Positions 1-8,598 of a stretch of 49,732 nucleotides of DNA are shown piece after piece (positions within the stretch are counted from its first letter, which is position 1; each line of letters opens with the position of its first letter). This DNA is from Rossellomorea vietnamensis (GTDB lineage: Bacteria; Bacillota; Bacilli; Bacillales; Bacillaceae_B). The stretch covers positions 1 through 49,732 of the forward strand of contig NZ_LIXZ01000024.1 of the NCBI RefSeq assembly GCF_001305855.1, given 5' to 3'. The position numbers and the translations under genes were made by a program. Under the pieces are notes generated by a model. That model was not told the origin of the DNA and made no database searches. It worked only from the letters and a program-made list of their open reading frames with translations.

Positions 1-240
1 CTCCATCTATCCGCCTCATTTACTTTCTGCACCTTCGACAGTTCGGACTTCATCTTGTATTGCAGACTTATCCAGTGCAACAAGCCTTATATGAGATTCG
101 TGTTCCTCGGACCGGAGGTTTGCCGCCCGCTTCCTTCAGATTCCGGGTCGCCCCGGACACCCTTGCGTTAAGCTAACCGCTACAACTGTCTTCACGGCTC
201 GGGACTCTCACCCTATAGATCACACCCATGCCGGGCGCAC
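1..240 (-). mobile_element. Group II intron, 5' end (partial, runs off the left edge)
   Basis: Read on the minus strand, position 240 begins GTGCGCCCGGCATGGGTG, which fits the GUGYG 5' boundary of group II introns. It is followed by a structured, non-coding stretch typical of intron domain I, with elements such as GGGTGAGAGTCCCGA and TTAACGCAAGGGTGTCC. No reading frame crosses it. The reverse transcriptase/maturase ORF would lie further left, outside the window. The upstream exon is the intrinsic terminator of walJ (241-276), so the element sits 75 bp beyond walJ and breaks no gene. Insertion straight after a terminator U-tract is characteristic of class IIC introns, but I cannot assign the class from this fragment. 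The family match rests on recall of group II intron 5' sequences. Confidence 0.8.
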
Positions 241-276
241 AACAAAAAAGGCGAAGACAGAAGCCCTCACCTTTTT
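241..276 (-). terminator. Intrinsic terminator of the wal operon
   Basis: On the minus strand, AAAAAGGTGAGGGC pairs with GTCTTCGCCTTTTT around a TTCT loop, with several G-U pairs, and runs into TTTTTTGTT. It lies 40-75 bp after the walJ stop. The group II intron begins at the very next base. Confidence 0.85.
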
Positions 277-315
277 CATACCTTGAAAAGAGAAATCATA
301 AACATTTGAATCGGT

Positions 316-1110
316 TTAAATCGCAACTAAAGGTGTTGGTACTTTTGGGTCCGTATCAAATAGATCGATTTGTTCTCCTACCAAGATTCCTCTTGATTCG
401 AGCGTCTGGGTGACACTCATCCTCGCGAGATCTTTCATATTGTTATCGAGGCTCAGATGGGCGAGGTAAATACCCTTGGTGTTATCACCCATCACTTCAC
501 TCATGGCTATGGCCGCATCTTCATTGGACACATGGCCGTAATCGCTAAGGATCCGGCGTTTGATATTCCATGGGTAACGGCACATTCTGAGCATTCCTAC
601 ATCGTGATTGCTTTCAAATACATAGGCGTCGGCATTCGAGATGATCCCTTTCATCCGATCGCTTACATACCCCGTATCGGTGACAAGAACAAGCTTCTTA
701 TCCCCTTGGTGAAAGACATAGAACATCGGCTCAGCCGCATCGTGCGACACCCCAAATGACTCGATGCTTATCCCCCCAAAGTGCTTGGCCGTTTCCATAT
801 CAAAGGAAAACTTCTGCTCTGTATCAATCTTCCCCACTAGACCGTCCATGGCGCTCCACGTCTTATCGTTCGCATAGATCGGCAGCTTGTACTTCCTCGC
901 CAACACACCGATCCCCTTAATATGATCACTATGCTCATGGGTGACCAGGATCCCCGACAAATCTTCTATCTTTCGGTCGATCTGGCTGAACAATCCTTCC
1001 ATCTGCTTGCCGCTCAATCCGGCATCAACAAGAAAGGAATGTTCCTCCGACTCAACAAATATCGCATTTCCCGTACTGCCGCTTGCAAGTACACTAAAAT
1101 GCATCGTCAT
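316..1110 (-). CDS. walJ: WalJ/YycJ, metallo-beta-lactamase-fold hydrolase
   Basis: 264-aa MBL-fold protein, last gene of the walRKHIJ operon. The N-terminal ASGSTGNA strand and the metal motif [10 protein letters not shown] (HxHxDH) are intact, followed by further His/Asp ligands ([19 protein letters not shown]). In Bacillus the protein is linked to coordination of cell-wall metabolism with cell division and DNA replication; the exact substrate is unsettled. The open frame extends 52 codons further upstream through the end of walI. I chose ATG 1110 because it has a GGAG Shine-Dalgarno 9 nt upstream, starts 5 nt after the walI stop, and gives the expected [13 protein letters not shown]-terminus. 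Confidence 0.95.
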   Translation of the reverse strand: MTMHFSVLASGSTGNAIFVESEEHSFLVDAGLSGKQMEGLFSQIDRKIEDLSGILVTHEHSDHIKGIGVLARKYKLPIYANDKTWSAMDGLVGKIDTEQKFSFDMETAKHFGGISIESFGVSHDAAEPMFYVFHQGDKKLVLVTDTGYVSDRMKGIISNADAYVFESNHDVGMLRMCRYPWNIKRRILSDYGHVSNEDAAIAMSEVMGDNTKGIYLAHLSLDNNMKDLARMSVTQTLESRGILVGEQIDLFDTDPKVPTPLVAI

Positions 1111-1115
1111 ATCTC

Positions 1116-1919
1116 TCACTCCAATGTTTCTTTTTCCGGTTTGCTGATCTCTACAATCTGTCCTTCCACCGCGTTGATAAACAAATTTTCTTTTTTGTCT
1201 CCTGATTCCACGACAAAGTGCCAGGTAGGTGCCAGGACCTGTGACTCCTCGGACAGAAACGTCCAATACCCCAATTTCGGTTTATGGACAACACTATCCG
1301 GACTGATTTTTTGATTCGTATAAAGGCCCTGCAATGCTACAAACGACGGGATGATGGATTTATCTTCTCCAAACTCATTCAGATCCTCAAGCATCGACTG
1401 TTTATACGATACAATTTTGTTATCATTATTGACAGTAAGGACGATCTTTCCATTTGTATTATTGAATAACTGTCTTCCCCGATAGGTCTGATAATACGTG
1501 ATCGTCTGTTCTTCCGTGCTGTAATTCCAAAAGCTATACTTATCACCATCAATGACCTGGTTCTCCATGAAGTCATTTAAATCGTCCGGTGAAAAATCCT
1601 TATCTAATGGAACAGGTTCATCTAACGTGGAATGAATTGTACTTTCGTTAATAATGGTCACGTCTTGATCTTTTAATACGCTGATATCTGCGTCCTTAAA
1701 CTTCCTCGATTTAGCCTGGATATATTTTTCTTCCGTTGGATCCTGTGATAACGTCTTGGGATATTTTATCTTGTCCGCCTTTAATTTTTCCTCAAAAGTA
1801 GCCTGACTAAGTGTTTCCGGATTGCTTTCAGACACTTTATTAACAAAAAGGGACATCAAAAAGATATCTAATACGAGAAAAACAATAATGAAAATGCTTT
1901 TCGTTTTACTCCAATCCAT
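1116..1919 (-). CDS. walI: WalI/YycI, membrane regulator of WalK
   Basis: 267-aa bitopic protein: a short basic N-terminus (MDWSKTKS), one membrane segment at about residues 9-27, then an extracytoplasmic domain. In B. subtilis WalI and WalH form a membrane complex with the sensor kinase WalK and hold its activity down. The 5' end overlaps walH by 14 bp, as expected for a translationally coupled operon. Length and gene position match the family. The extracellular part has no catalytic motif. Confidence 0.95.
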   Translation of the reverse strand: MDWSKTKSIFIIVFLVLDIFLMSLFVNKVSESNPETLSQATFEEKLKADKIKYPKTLSQDPTEEKYIQAKSRKFKDADISVLKDQDVTIINESTIHSTLDEPVPLDKDFSPDDLNDFMENQVIDGDKYSFWNYSTEEQTITYYQTYRGRQLFNNTNGKIVLTVNNDNKIVSYKQSMLEDLNEFGEDKSIIPSFVALQGLYTNQKISPDSVVHKPKLGYWTFLSEESQVLAPTWHFVVESGDKKENLFINAVEGQIVEISKPEKETLE

Positions 1920-3258
1920 CTTTTAGTCCCTCCTTGTCATCCACGGGTAACCTCAACCAATTACCATCGTATTTGTAATACCAGGAGGGTTCGAAATTAA
2001 GCTTTCTGCTTTCATTTGGGTCTCTGGTCATTTTGTACCCAATGGCAATATCTTCTACATAATCAAGATTGATCGAATCCACTTGATTCAAAGCATAGAT
2101 GACGGAAGAACCTGATGGCAAGCGAACTTCAGCCGTATCTTTAAAGGAGAAGTCGAGTTTAAAGTAAGGCCGACTGTATTTGTTAATGCCATTCTGACCC
2201 CATGTTTGGGAGATTTCAGCCATCCCGTTATCGTTGAAGACAGGGTGGTTTTGCAGGAAAAGTCGATAAACAATCTTATTTTCATAAGGGCTTATGGAGA
2301 AGAGTTGGTAATCATCCGTCCAACCTCCATGATCATTGACAAACTCCATGCTCTTCTGAACCAGCATAGCAGGTGAGGAGCCATCATCTTTCTCCTCAGA
2401 AGGGTTAACAAACGAAAATGTATTGTGACTCTTATCGACCGTCAATATGGATGAAACATCCATATAGGTCGCCAAATCGTCCACTGAGCCCATATTCACA
2501 CTATTGGGATCACTAAATAATGCCTGTTTATATTCTTCCAGCGAACTTAATTCCGTGTAGTAATAATAACTGACATAATCCTCGGCATCCTTGGGCAGAA
2601 AAATGGTTTTCTTCTCATTTATAGGTTGTTCCACATATTGACGATAAGCGCTATTATATAATGCTCTTTGCACGAAGTTCCGTTTAAATGAATCCAGACT
2701 GGCAAGGCTGACCTGACTTTCATACACAGCCTTCTCCTTTTTATCGTCGCTCACTGTAATAAAGAAAATGGAGCCTGTATCACGATTATCATTATCTAAA
2801 TCAATGACAATACGATTAAACGAAGCAGTTGAAATATTTTTTTCTTCCAAGTTCAATCCTTGACTAAAGACAGATAAGGGAACGATGTCGGGATATACGA
2901 GTTCAACCTTGTCTTTGCTCTGAATAAGAGTATTTATTTCTTGAAAACTATACTCATTCGATACATTTTTAATTTCAAAAAGAGACCACTTTCCCAGCTG
3001 CTCGGTCACTTTATCCATTTCGGTCTGACTGGACGTACCGACCGTTTTGTCTCTTCCATGATAATAGAGCTTAAACGGCTTAATCAGATGGGTATTCAGC
3101 TCATTATCCTTGAGCTTTTCCCCGACAGAAACATCATAAGCACCATCGCTGTTGATCGTATCGTAACCTGGTGAATAGGTCCAGAGATTAAAGGTAAGGA
3201 AGACACTTATGCAAACAAGTACGGTTAAGACTATCGATTTGATTTTTTCATAATTCAT
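1906..3258 (-). CDS. walH: WalH/YycH, membrane regulator of WalK
   Basis: 450-aa protein with one N-terminal membrane segment (about residues 7-25) and a large extracytoplasmic domain. It partners WalI in damping WalK. A TTG two codons upstream also opens the frame, but it sits only about 4 nt from the AGGAGG Shine-Dalgarno. ATG 3258 lies 10 nt from it and overlaps the walK stop as ATGA. Length and order agree with the family. Confidence 0.95.
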   Translation of the reverse strand: MNYEKIKSIVLTVLVCISVFLTFNLWTYSPGYDTINSDGAYDVSVGEKLKDNELNTHLIKPFKLYYHGRDKTVGTSSQTEMDKVTEQLGKWSLFEIKNVSNEYSFQEINTLIQSKDKVELVYPDIVPLSVFSQGLNLEEKNISTASFNRIVIDLDNDNRDTGSIFFITVSDDKKEKAVYESQVSLASLDSFKRNFVQRALYNSAYRQYVEQPINEKKTIFLPKDAEDYVSYYYYTELSSLEEYKQALFSDPNSVNMGSVDDLATYMDVSSILTVDKSHNTFSFVNPSEEKDDGSSPAMLVQKSMEFVNDHGGWTDDYQLFSISPYENKIVYRLFLQNHPVFNDNGMAEISQTWGQNGINKYSRPYFKLDFSFKDTAEVRLPSGSSVIYALNQVDSINLDYVEDIAIGYKMTRDPNESRKLNFEPSWYYKYDGNWLRLPVDDKEGLKDGLE

Positions 3259-5081
3259 GACCAATCATCCTCCTGTGTTGAATCATATGGGAGGGTAAAT
3301 ACGATTGTCGTCCCTTTGCCTTCTTTACTCTTCGCCCACACATCTCCACCGTGTGCCGATATCATTTCTTTCGCAATGGCAAGCCCCAATCCAGTACCGC
3401 CCATTTGTCTCGTACGGGCTTTGTCTACACGGTAGAAACGCTCAAAGATCTTCTCCAGATTATCTTTCGGAATCCCTAGCCCCTGATCGGATACACTGAT
3501 CTCGATGAATCCTTCTTTTTCTTTCACCATAAAAGTAATGGTTCCGCCTTCTGGTGAATACTTTAATGCGTTGGAAATGATATTATCCAGCACTTGAGTG
3601 ATCTTATCCTGATCAATTTCTACAAACATCGCTTTATCCGGTAAGAAACGGTTAAATGTCACATTTATATCTTTCGTCATTTCAAAACGATCAATGATTT
3701 TATGGAAAAACAGGATGAAGTCCACCCAATCCTTATTAAAACGGTAGTCTTTGCTATCCATTTTTGATAATTGGAGGAGATCATTGACGAGACGTATCAT
3801 TCGCTCTGTCTCGTTCTGGGTCACGTCAAGAAATTGGGGGGCTATTTCCCTATCTTCCCATGCTCCTTCTGCCAGAGCCTCAAGATAGCTCCTCATCGTC
3901 GTCAAAGGAGTTCGAAGCTCGTGGGAAACGTTGGCGACAAATTCCCGTCTCTCTAAATCTATCTTCTCTTGTTCCGTAATATCATGCAAAACTGCTATAA
4001 GACCATTCACGAAGCCCGTTTCTTTTTGGATAATAGAGAAATTCGCGCGTAAAATATACGGTTTATCCTTGGTACTGTAATCCAAAATGATAGAGTCCTG
4101 TGCATTTGATAAATCATCAAATGTATACTCCTCATCCAGCCCCAACAACGAAACGATCGGTTGGGAAACGACTGTTTCACGTGAAACATCCAGCATATCA
4201 GCAGCAGGATCATTAATGAGAATGACCCGGCCTTTTCGATCTGTCGCAATGACACCATCCGTCATATAAGACAAAACTGAAGAAAGCTTCCTTCGTTCCC
4301 CCTCAGTCGTTGCCTGGGCTTCTTGAAGACGCTTCGTCAGATTATTAAACGTAATAGCCAACTGACCGATTTCATCGTATCCATAGACCTTTACCTTCCT
4401 CGAAAAGTTACCTTTCGCCATGGCTAAGGCCTGCTTTCTCATATCCGATATGGGCCTGGTAACGGTCTGTGCTAATAAAACACCCAGAACTGCCGTTATC
4501 GCCAAAGCAATAATGGTCCCATTCGTGAATATTTTATTGATTTCACTCATTTGATCATAAACCGTTTCGATTTCCCCGGCGATATAGATGGTACCTATGA
4601 CTTCGTTGTTCGACTCAATCGGTTTGGTGTATACCCATATTCGATCCTTTGTCTTATCATCAAGGTAGATATCATCGTCTCCAAATCCGAGTGCAAGAGC
4701 TTTTTTAACCTCTTTTTCTGCACTGATCTGACCGACCAGACCCTGATTATTAGGATCAGAGGTCCCCTCAATCCTGGCTCGGCTATTAATGACCCTGATT
4801 TCAGCTATATCAGATGTTTTACTGCTATCATCCAATATCCTGTATATATCCTCTTGAAGGGTGGGATCGTCCTCTGTCCTTTTTTTCAACATGGCTTCTT
4901 TAACGGTATATTCTAATAAGTTCACTCTATTGGTAATAGAGGTTTTAAAGTTCTCTACAAGCTTCTGCTCAAGTTCCCGCACAAAATAAACCCCGATGAT
5001 TTGCATGGCGAGCAGGATGAGCAGAACATAAATCAGAACAAATTTAAGATGAATCGAACGGGTTAAGCCAACTTTCTTCAT
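3255..5081 (-). CDS. walK: WalK/YycG, cell-wall sensor histidine kinase
   Basis: 608-aa sensor kinase of the essential WalRK system, which adjusts autolysin expression to cell-wall growth. Visible parts: membrane segment about 14-33, extracytoplasmic Cache-like domain, membrane segment about 187-205, HAMP linker about 205-257, PAS domain about 263-370, HisKA with VSHELRTPL (phospho-acceptor H387), and the HATPase with ISNALKYSP, DQGLGIP and GGTGLGL. It ends in ATGA overlap with walH and starts 6 bp after walR. The coding sequence contains an exact parS site at 4173-4188. Confidence 0.98.
   Translation of the reverse strand: MKKVGLTRSIHLKFVLIYVLLILLAMQIIGVYFVRELEQKLVENFKTSITNRVNLLEYTVKEAMLKKRTEDDPTLQEDIYRILDDSSKTSDIAEIRVINSRARIEGTSDPNNQGLVGQISAEKEVKKALALGFGDDDIYLDDKTKDRIWVYTKPIESNNEVIGTIYIAGEIETVYDQMSEINKIFTNGTIIALAITAVLGVLLAQTVTRPISDMRKQALAMAKGNFSRKVKVYGYDEIGQLAITFNNLTKRLQEAQATTEGERRKLSSVLSYMTDGVIATDRKGRVILINDPAADMLDVSRETVVSQPIVSLLGLDEEYTFDDLSNAQDSIILDYSTKDKPYILRANFSIIQKETGFVNGLIAVLHDITEQEKIDLERREFVANVSHELRTPLTTMRSYLEALAEGAWEDREIAPQFLDVTQNETERMIRLVNDLLQLSKMDSKDYRFNKDWVDFILFFHKIIDRFEMTKDINVTFNRFLPDKAMFVEIDQDKITQVLDNIISNALKYSPEGGTITFMVKEKEGFIEISVSDQGLGIPKDNLEKIFERFYRVDKARTRQMGGTGLGLAIAKEMISAHGGDVWAKSKEGKGTTIVFTLPYDSTQEDDWS
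4173..4188. other. parS site inside walK
   Basis: TGTTTCACGTGAAACA is a perfect 16-bp palindrome matching the Bacillus Spo0J/ParB binding consensus TGTTNCACGTGAAACA. It lies within the PAS-region codons of walK. With the sites at 23909 and 28810 it belongs to the origin-proximal centromere cluster on which Spo0J loads and from which it recruits condensin. Confidence 0.93.
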
Positions 5082-5087
5082 TACATA

Positions 5088-5795
5088 TTACTCCTGTTCA
5101 GGATTTCGTAAGTAATAACCTACTCCTCTACGTGTTACGATCCAGGTAGGGTGACTTGGGTTATCTTCAATTTTCTCGCGAAGACGTCTGACAGTAACAT
5201 CGACTGTACGTACATCGCCATAGTAATCATAACCCCAAACAGTTTGAAGTAAATGCTCACGGGTCATGACCTGTCCAATATGCTTTGCTAGGTAATGAAG
5301 GAGCTCGAACTCACGGTGAGTCAATTCGATTGTTTCTCCCCTTTTTGAAACAACGTAGGCATCCGGATGGATCGTTAAGGATCCGACGGTTATTTCATTG
5401 TTTTCATCCTCGACAGCTTGTTGGGCCCCATGCTGATGACGTCGCAGATTGGCTTTCACCCTGGCAATCAATTCACGTGTACTGAACGGTTTGGTCACAT
5501 AATCATCCGCCCCAAGCTCAAGACCCAGTACTTTATCGATTTCAGAGTCTTTCGCTGTCAGCATGATGATCGGCATTTCATACTTCTTCCTGATTTCACG
5601 GCACACTTCCATTCCATCACGATTCGGAAGCATAATGTCGAGGAGGACAAGATCCGGCTTGATTTCTTCCGCCATCTTGACCGCTTCATCGCCATCATAT
5701 GCACAATGAACCTCATAGCCTTCTTTCTTTAAATTAAACTGTAATATATCTGCAATTGGTTTCTCATCGTCAACGACTAATATTTTCTTTTCCAT
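5088..5795 (-). CDS. walR: WalR/YycF, response regulator
   Basis: 235-aa OmpR/PhoB-family regulator. The receiver domain has the acidic pocket VVDD (D9, D10), phospho-acceptor D53 (LVLLDIMLP), and the conserved Thr and Lys in IIMLTAKD and VTKPF. The C-terminal winged helix (about 135-232) includes [15 protein letters not shown] and the RGVGYYL hairpin. Phosphorylated WalR binds TGTWAH-N5-TGTWAH repeats at cell-wall hydrolase genes. First gene of the operon, with GGAG 10 nt before ATG 5795. Confidence 0.98.
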   Translation of the reverse strand: MEKKILVVDDEKPIADILQFNLKKEGYEVHCAYDGDEAVKMAEEIKPDLVLLDIMLPNRDGMEVCREIRKKYEMPIIMLTAKDSEIDKVLGLELGADDYVTKPFSTRELIARVKANLRRHQHGAQQAVEDENNEITVGSLTIHPDAYVVSKRGETIELTHREFELLHYLAKHIGQVMTREHLLQTVWGYDYYGDVRTVDVTVRRLREKIEDNPSHPTWIVTRRGVGYYLRNPEQE

Positions 5796-5905
5796 ATCAA
5801 TTGATCTCCTTTAGAAAAAAGTAATGGATCATATAAATTTGTGATTAGTATAGGATTCTTCCTTTAAATTTACCACTTTCTCCATATTAATTCATCTTTA
5901 ACTCT

Positions 5906-5934
5906 ATCATACCCTTTATTTCAATGCTTGTTGA
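5906..5934 (-). promoter_or_regulatory. SigA-type promoter of the wal operon
   Basis: On the minus strand TCAACA (5929-5934) and TATGAT (5906-5911) are separated by 17 nt. The -10 is 5/6 and the -35 is 4/6 to consensus. Predicted transcript start is about 105 nt before the walR ATG. Confidence 0.55.
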
Positions 5935-5950
5935 CTATAATCTAAATATA

Positions 5951-5991
5951 ACAAAGGGGACTGACAAATAAAATGATTGTGTCAGTCCCTT
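5951..5991 (-). terminator. Hairpin terminator after the M23 peptidase gene
   Basis: GGGACTGACA (5957-5966) and TGTCAGTCCC (5980-5989) form a 10-bp perfect stem with a 13-nt loop. On the minus strand it is followed by CTTTGTTAT, a weak U-tract. It lies 20 bp beyond the stop of the M23 gene and just upstream of the walR promoter, so it insulates the two units. Confidence 0.7.
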
Positions 5992-6011
5992 GCTTGATTA
6001 CCTCTATATAA

Positions 6012-7496
6012 TTACAATACATCCAATGGATTAATCAATGATCCATTTTTGAATATTTCGATGTGAAGATGAACGCCTGTTGCTTCACCGGTTTCTCCCA
6101 TGACTCCGAGTTTTTGCCCTCTTTCAACCGTTTGGCCGGCAGAAACAGAGATCGAGTCTAAATGAGCATAAAGAGTTCTATATCCATTTCCATGATCGAT
6201 GATGACCTTATTTCCATAACCGCCATCATCCCAGCCTGCTGATACGACTCTTCCGTTATCAACGGATTTAATCGTACGGTCACTTGGACGGGCGATGTCG
6301 ATACCTTTGTGCATTTTCCCCCATCGCTGTCCTTGCTTGGAAGAAATATAACCACCATTCGTCGGCCAAGCAAAACTTCCCGATCCTCTTGAAGGAATGG
6401 CTTTCGTTCCTTTAATCACGATATATTTCACTGGATCTTTTAATTTCTTTTCTTCTTTTACATTTTTAGCAGTCTGAGAACCATTTACCTCCGTCGTTTC
6501 GAAAGTAACGGATTTCTCACCATCCTGACCTTCCTGTTTCACTTTCGTGTCGCCTTTGTTCATAGAAGAGTCTTCCTCTACTTCTTTATCATAAGCGATC
6601 TTTTCAATCTTATTTGCTTCCTTCTTAACGAGTACGTGAACAAGTGGCTCGTATACAGTCACGTTTAACTCTGTACCCACTTTCAGCGCGTCGTCCTCTT
6701 TCAAACCTTCGTTTAACTTAAGTAAAGTACCGGTCGTCAATTGATGATCTTCAGCAATCGTACCAAGAGAATCGCCTTCTTGCACCTTGTACTTCTTCTC
6801 TTCTAACGAACCTTTTTCAAGAAGATCAGCCGCTTCTTTAGGAGACATCATCTCTTCCGGTTTCACCTGTGCCTTTTTCACGTCTACATTCTCTTTGAAA
6901 GAAACTTCTAATAAACGAGTTTCATTTTCTTTTAAAGCGGGTAAAGAAGTAGTGGAAGAGTCCTTTTCTCTTGCCTCTAAATCAGCCAGCTCTTCTTCAG
7001 AAACATAGTTAAGCTTAAAGGCTTTTAAAGCTTCTTCAGCCGCCAGTTCGTCTTTCACATACGCAACCGGCTTATTATCGACAACCAAAGTAAATGCATT
7101 TGCTTCAATCGCTACAGATTGATTTAAACTCTCAATGACTTGTTGATTATTTGTTTTGGAAGCTTCAAATACATTCTCAGGTATGTATGTAACTTCATGA
7201 TCGAAATCAACCTGATAATCACTGTATTCCTTCTGAGCCTTCTCAAGCTTCTCCTCCAATACAGCCTTTACTTCGTCCTGACTTGTAACGGCACCTACAT
7301 ACTCACTACCCATGTACACATGATAGATGGTTTGCAAATCTTTTCCTGACCCTGAAGCCGCAGCAGAAGAAAAGGTTAAAGTGGTAAGAGCGAGTGTTGT
7401 AATCCCTACTCTCTTTACTAATTGACTTGATCTATGTCGAATATTAAGTTTTTTGTATTTTTCTAAAATGGGTGATAACTTCTCTCCAAAACTCAT
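6012..7496 (-). CDS. Secreted LysM-G5-M23 peptidoglycan peptidase
   Basis: 494-aa cell-wall endopeptidase. A cytoplasmic N-terminal stretch of about 28 residues precedes a hydrophobic segment (about 30-48, ending SSAAASG), a signal peptide or anchor. A coiled, Glu/Lys-rich region follows, then a LysM domain (about 235-281, YKVQEGDSLGTIA), a G5-like domain (about 284-363) and a C-terminal M23 domain. The zinc ligands are visible: H396 and D400 in HKGID, H445 in YAHLDS, and H476/H478 in GVHLHIE. The family cleaves peptide cross-bridges in peptidoglycan. RBS AGGAGG lies 7 nt before ATG. It sits directly upstream of walRK but has its own terminator and a long leader holding a WalR-box match, so WalR control is an inference. 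No B. subtilis symbol is assigned. Confidence 0.9.
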   Translation of the reverse strand: MSFGEKLSPILEKYKKLNIRHRSSQLVKRVGITTLALTTLTFSSAAASGSGKDLQTIYHVYMGSEYVGAVTSQDEVKAVLEEKLEKAQKEYSDYQVDFDHEVTYIPENVFEASKTNNQQVIESLNQSVAIEANAFTLVVDNKPVAYVKDELAAEEALKAFKLNYVSEEELADLEAREKDSSTTSLPALKENETRLLEVSFKENVDVKKAQVKPEEMMSPKEAADLLEKGSLEEKKYKVQEGDSLGTIAEDHQLTTGTLLKLNEGLKEDDALKVGTELNVTVYEPLVHVLVKKEANKIEKIAYDKEVEEDSSMNKGDTKVKQEGQDGEKSVTFETTEVNGSQTAKNVKEEKKLKDPVKYIVIKGTKAIPSRGSGSFAWPTNGGYISSKQGQRWGKMHKGIDIARPSDRTIKSVDNGRVVSAGWDDGGYGNKVIIDHGNGYRTLYAHLDSISVSAGQTVERGQKLGVMGETGEATGVHLHIEIFKNGSLINPLDVL

Positions 7497-7802
7497 TGAC
7501 TTGCCTCCTATAAACTAAAGCAAAAATCCCAGTTAACGGTAGTTCATTAAGCCTAATTTAGTCAAATTCTATAAAATTACTACTTTACTAATTTACCATA
7601 ATTCGACGAAATCCGGGACGCAGAATCATGATTGTAATATAACTGTATAATTTGTCTGAAAATATTCTTTTACCTCTTGGACAATAATCCGCGTCATAAT
7701 GGGAATAGTATAGGACTAAGGAAGGATTCGTAATTGAAATAGGATTGGTAGAAATTAGAGGATTTCTGATGATTTATGTTACACGCGTGTTACAAATGCA
7801 TA
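7497..7802. other. Long intergenic region upstream of the M23 peptidase gene
   Basis: No gene is visible. Read leftward it holds a perfect WalR-box match (7778-7794) and an AT-rich stretch. A second, imperfect WalR-like repeat TGTAAT-N5-TGTATA lies on the plus strand at 7633-7649. The Shine-Dalgarno of the M23 gene lies at its left end. Possible -10 elements exist (for example TACAAT near 7633) without a convincing -35, so the start of transcription is not fixed. Confidence 0.5.
7778..7794 (-). promoter_or_regulatory. Candidate WalR-binding site
   Basis: The minus strand reads TGTAAC-ACGCG-TGTAAC, an exact fit to the WalR consensus TGTWAH-N5-TGTWAH and in the same direction as the M23 peptidase gene. 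Its centre is about 290 bp from the start codon, so regulation would need a long 5' leader. TCTAAT 18 nt downstream of the second half-site could be the -10. Confidence 0.5.
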
Positions 7803-7847
7803 ATAAAAAAGTACTACGAGAGTCAAAGTCGTCGCAGTACTTTTTGT
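7803..7847 (-). terminator. Terminator of the tRNA operon
   Basis: On the minus strand AAAAAGTACTGCGA pairs with TCGTAGTACTTTTT (one G-U pair) around a 12-nt loop and ends in a T-run. It starts a few bases after the tRNA-Phe 3' end. Confidence 0.85.
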
Positions 7848-7851
7848 GTGA

Positions 7852-7924
7852 TGGCTCAGGACGGAATCGAACCGCCGACACATGGATTTTCAGTCCATTG
7901 CTCTACCAACTGAGCTACTGAGCC
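7852..7924 (-). tRNA. tRNA-Phe (GAA)
   Basis: Full cloverleaf on the minus strand: acceptor GGCTCAG/CTGAGCC, anticodon loop CTGAAAA with anticodon GAA, and TTCGATT T-loop. The discriminator is A. CCA is not encoded. Last gene of the Lys-Glu-Asp-Phe set. Confidence 0.97.
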
Positions 7925-8097
7925 AAATAGTTTTCGGCTTCCGCTAAGCTTCGAATCTCTTCGTCAGCTCACTCAGTCACATCCTCACGTATGTAAAATA
8001 CGCTCCGGTGTTCCTTCGATCGCTTCCTTGACCTTCTCGCTTATCGAAACCCTTTTCCATTTCATGAATATCATTTCAAGCATATCAGATATGTAAA
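7925..8097 (-). repeat. tRNA spacer with structured, repeat-like sequence
   Basis: This 173-bp spacer between tRNA-Phe and tRNA-Asp has no gene. It is far more GC-rich and ordered than the other spacers. On the minus strand it opens with GTTTCGATAAGCGAGAAGG and later reads GTGAGGATGTGACTGAGTG and GATTCGAAGCTTAGCGGAAG. It contains short inverted repeats (ACGTAT/ATACG, TTCGAT/ATCGAA). It looks like a dispersed element of the kind found beside Bacillaceae RNA genes, which is recognition from memory and unverified. Confidence 0.4.
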
Positions 8098-8174
8098 TGG
8101 CGGTCCGGACGGGACTCGAACCCGCGACCTCCTGCGTGACAGGCAGGCATTCTAACCAACTGAACTACCGGACC
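8098..8174 (-). tRNA. tRNA-Asp (GTC)
   Basis: Cloverleaf on the minus strand with acceptor GGTCCGG/CCGGACC, anticodon loop TGTCACG (anticodon GTC), T-loop TTCGAGT, discriminator G and encoded CCA. Confidence 0.97.
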
Positions 8175-8210
8175 AGAGTTTTTTGACGATAGTCAAAATA
8201 ACTATCCTTA

Positions 8211-8287
8211 CTTTGCGTTAGCAAAATAGGTTTCATTATCTTGCGCTAGCAAAATATTTCACCCTGCTTTGCGTTTGCATAAAATAT
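8211..8287. repeat. Three imperfect palindromes with a 28-bp period
   Basis: CTTTGCGTTAGCAAAATA (8211), CTTGCGCTAGCAAAATA (8240) and CTTTGCGTTTGCATAAAATA (8267) are related copies about 28 bp apart in the spacer between tRNA-Asp and tRNA-Glu. Each is a small palindrome around TTGC-N4-GCAA. A separate 7-bp hairpin TTTTGAC-GATA-GTCAAAA lies at 8181-8198, just before tRNA-Asp. Possible roles are precursor processing or protein binding; neither is shown by the sequence. Confidence 0.55.
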
Positions 8288-8349
8288 GTATTCTATTTCC
8301 GAATAGTGTTGCCTAGTATGCCAGCAATCTATCATTAAGGAAATAAAAA

Positions 8350-8421
8350 TGACCCATACGGGATTCGAACCCGTGTTACCGCCGTGAAAGGGCGGTGTCT
8401 TAACCGCTTGACCAATGGGCC
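8350..8421 (-). tRNA. tRNA-Glu (TTC)
   Basis: Cloverleaf on the minus strand with acceptor GGCCCAT/ATGGGTC (one G-U), anticodon loop CTTTCAC (anticodon TTC), T-loop TTCGAAT and discriminator A. CCA is not encoded. Confidence 0.96.
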
Positions 8422-8429
8422 GTAAAAAA

Positions 8430-8505
8430 TGGTGAGCCATGAAGGATTCGAACCTTCGACCCTCTGATTAAAAGTCAGATGCTCTACCAACTGAGCTAAT
8501 GGCTC
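8430..8505 (-). tRNA. tRNA-Lys (TTT)
   Basis: Cloverleaf on the minus strand with acceptor GAGCCAT/ATGGCTC, anticodon loop CTTTTAA (anticodon TTT), T-loop TTCGAAT, discriminator A and encoded CCA. First of the four tRNAs. The set and order match B. subtilis trnY. Confidence 0.97.
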
Positions 8506-8568
8506 TCTAAGTATATATAAACACGAATCGAAGGCTTGATCAAAGCCTCTTTCGTGACAACGAAATTA

Positions 8569-8598
8569 ATATTATCACAGTATGATTGTCGAGGGCAA
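8569..8598 (-). promoter_or_regulatory. Promoter of the tRNA operon
   Basis: On the minus strand TTGCCC (8593-8598), an 18-nt spacer and TAATAT (8569-8574). The predicted leader folds into a hairpin (8522-8556) in which CACGAA pairs with TTCGTG and AGGCTT with AAGCCT. This lies just ahead of tRNA-Lys and is a plausible processing signal. Confidence 0.5.

Noticed and set aside
922..1314. Plus-strand ORF of 130 codons opposite walJ/walI
   Set aside because: Antisense shadow with no RBS or family resemblance.
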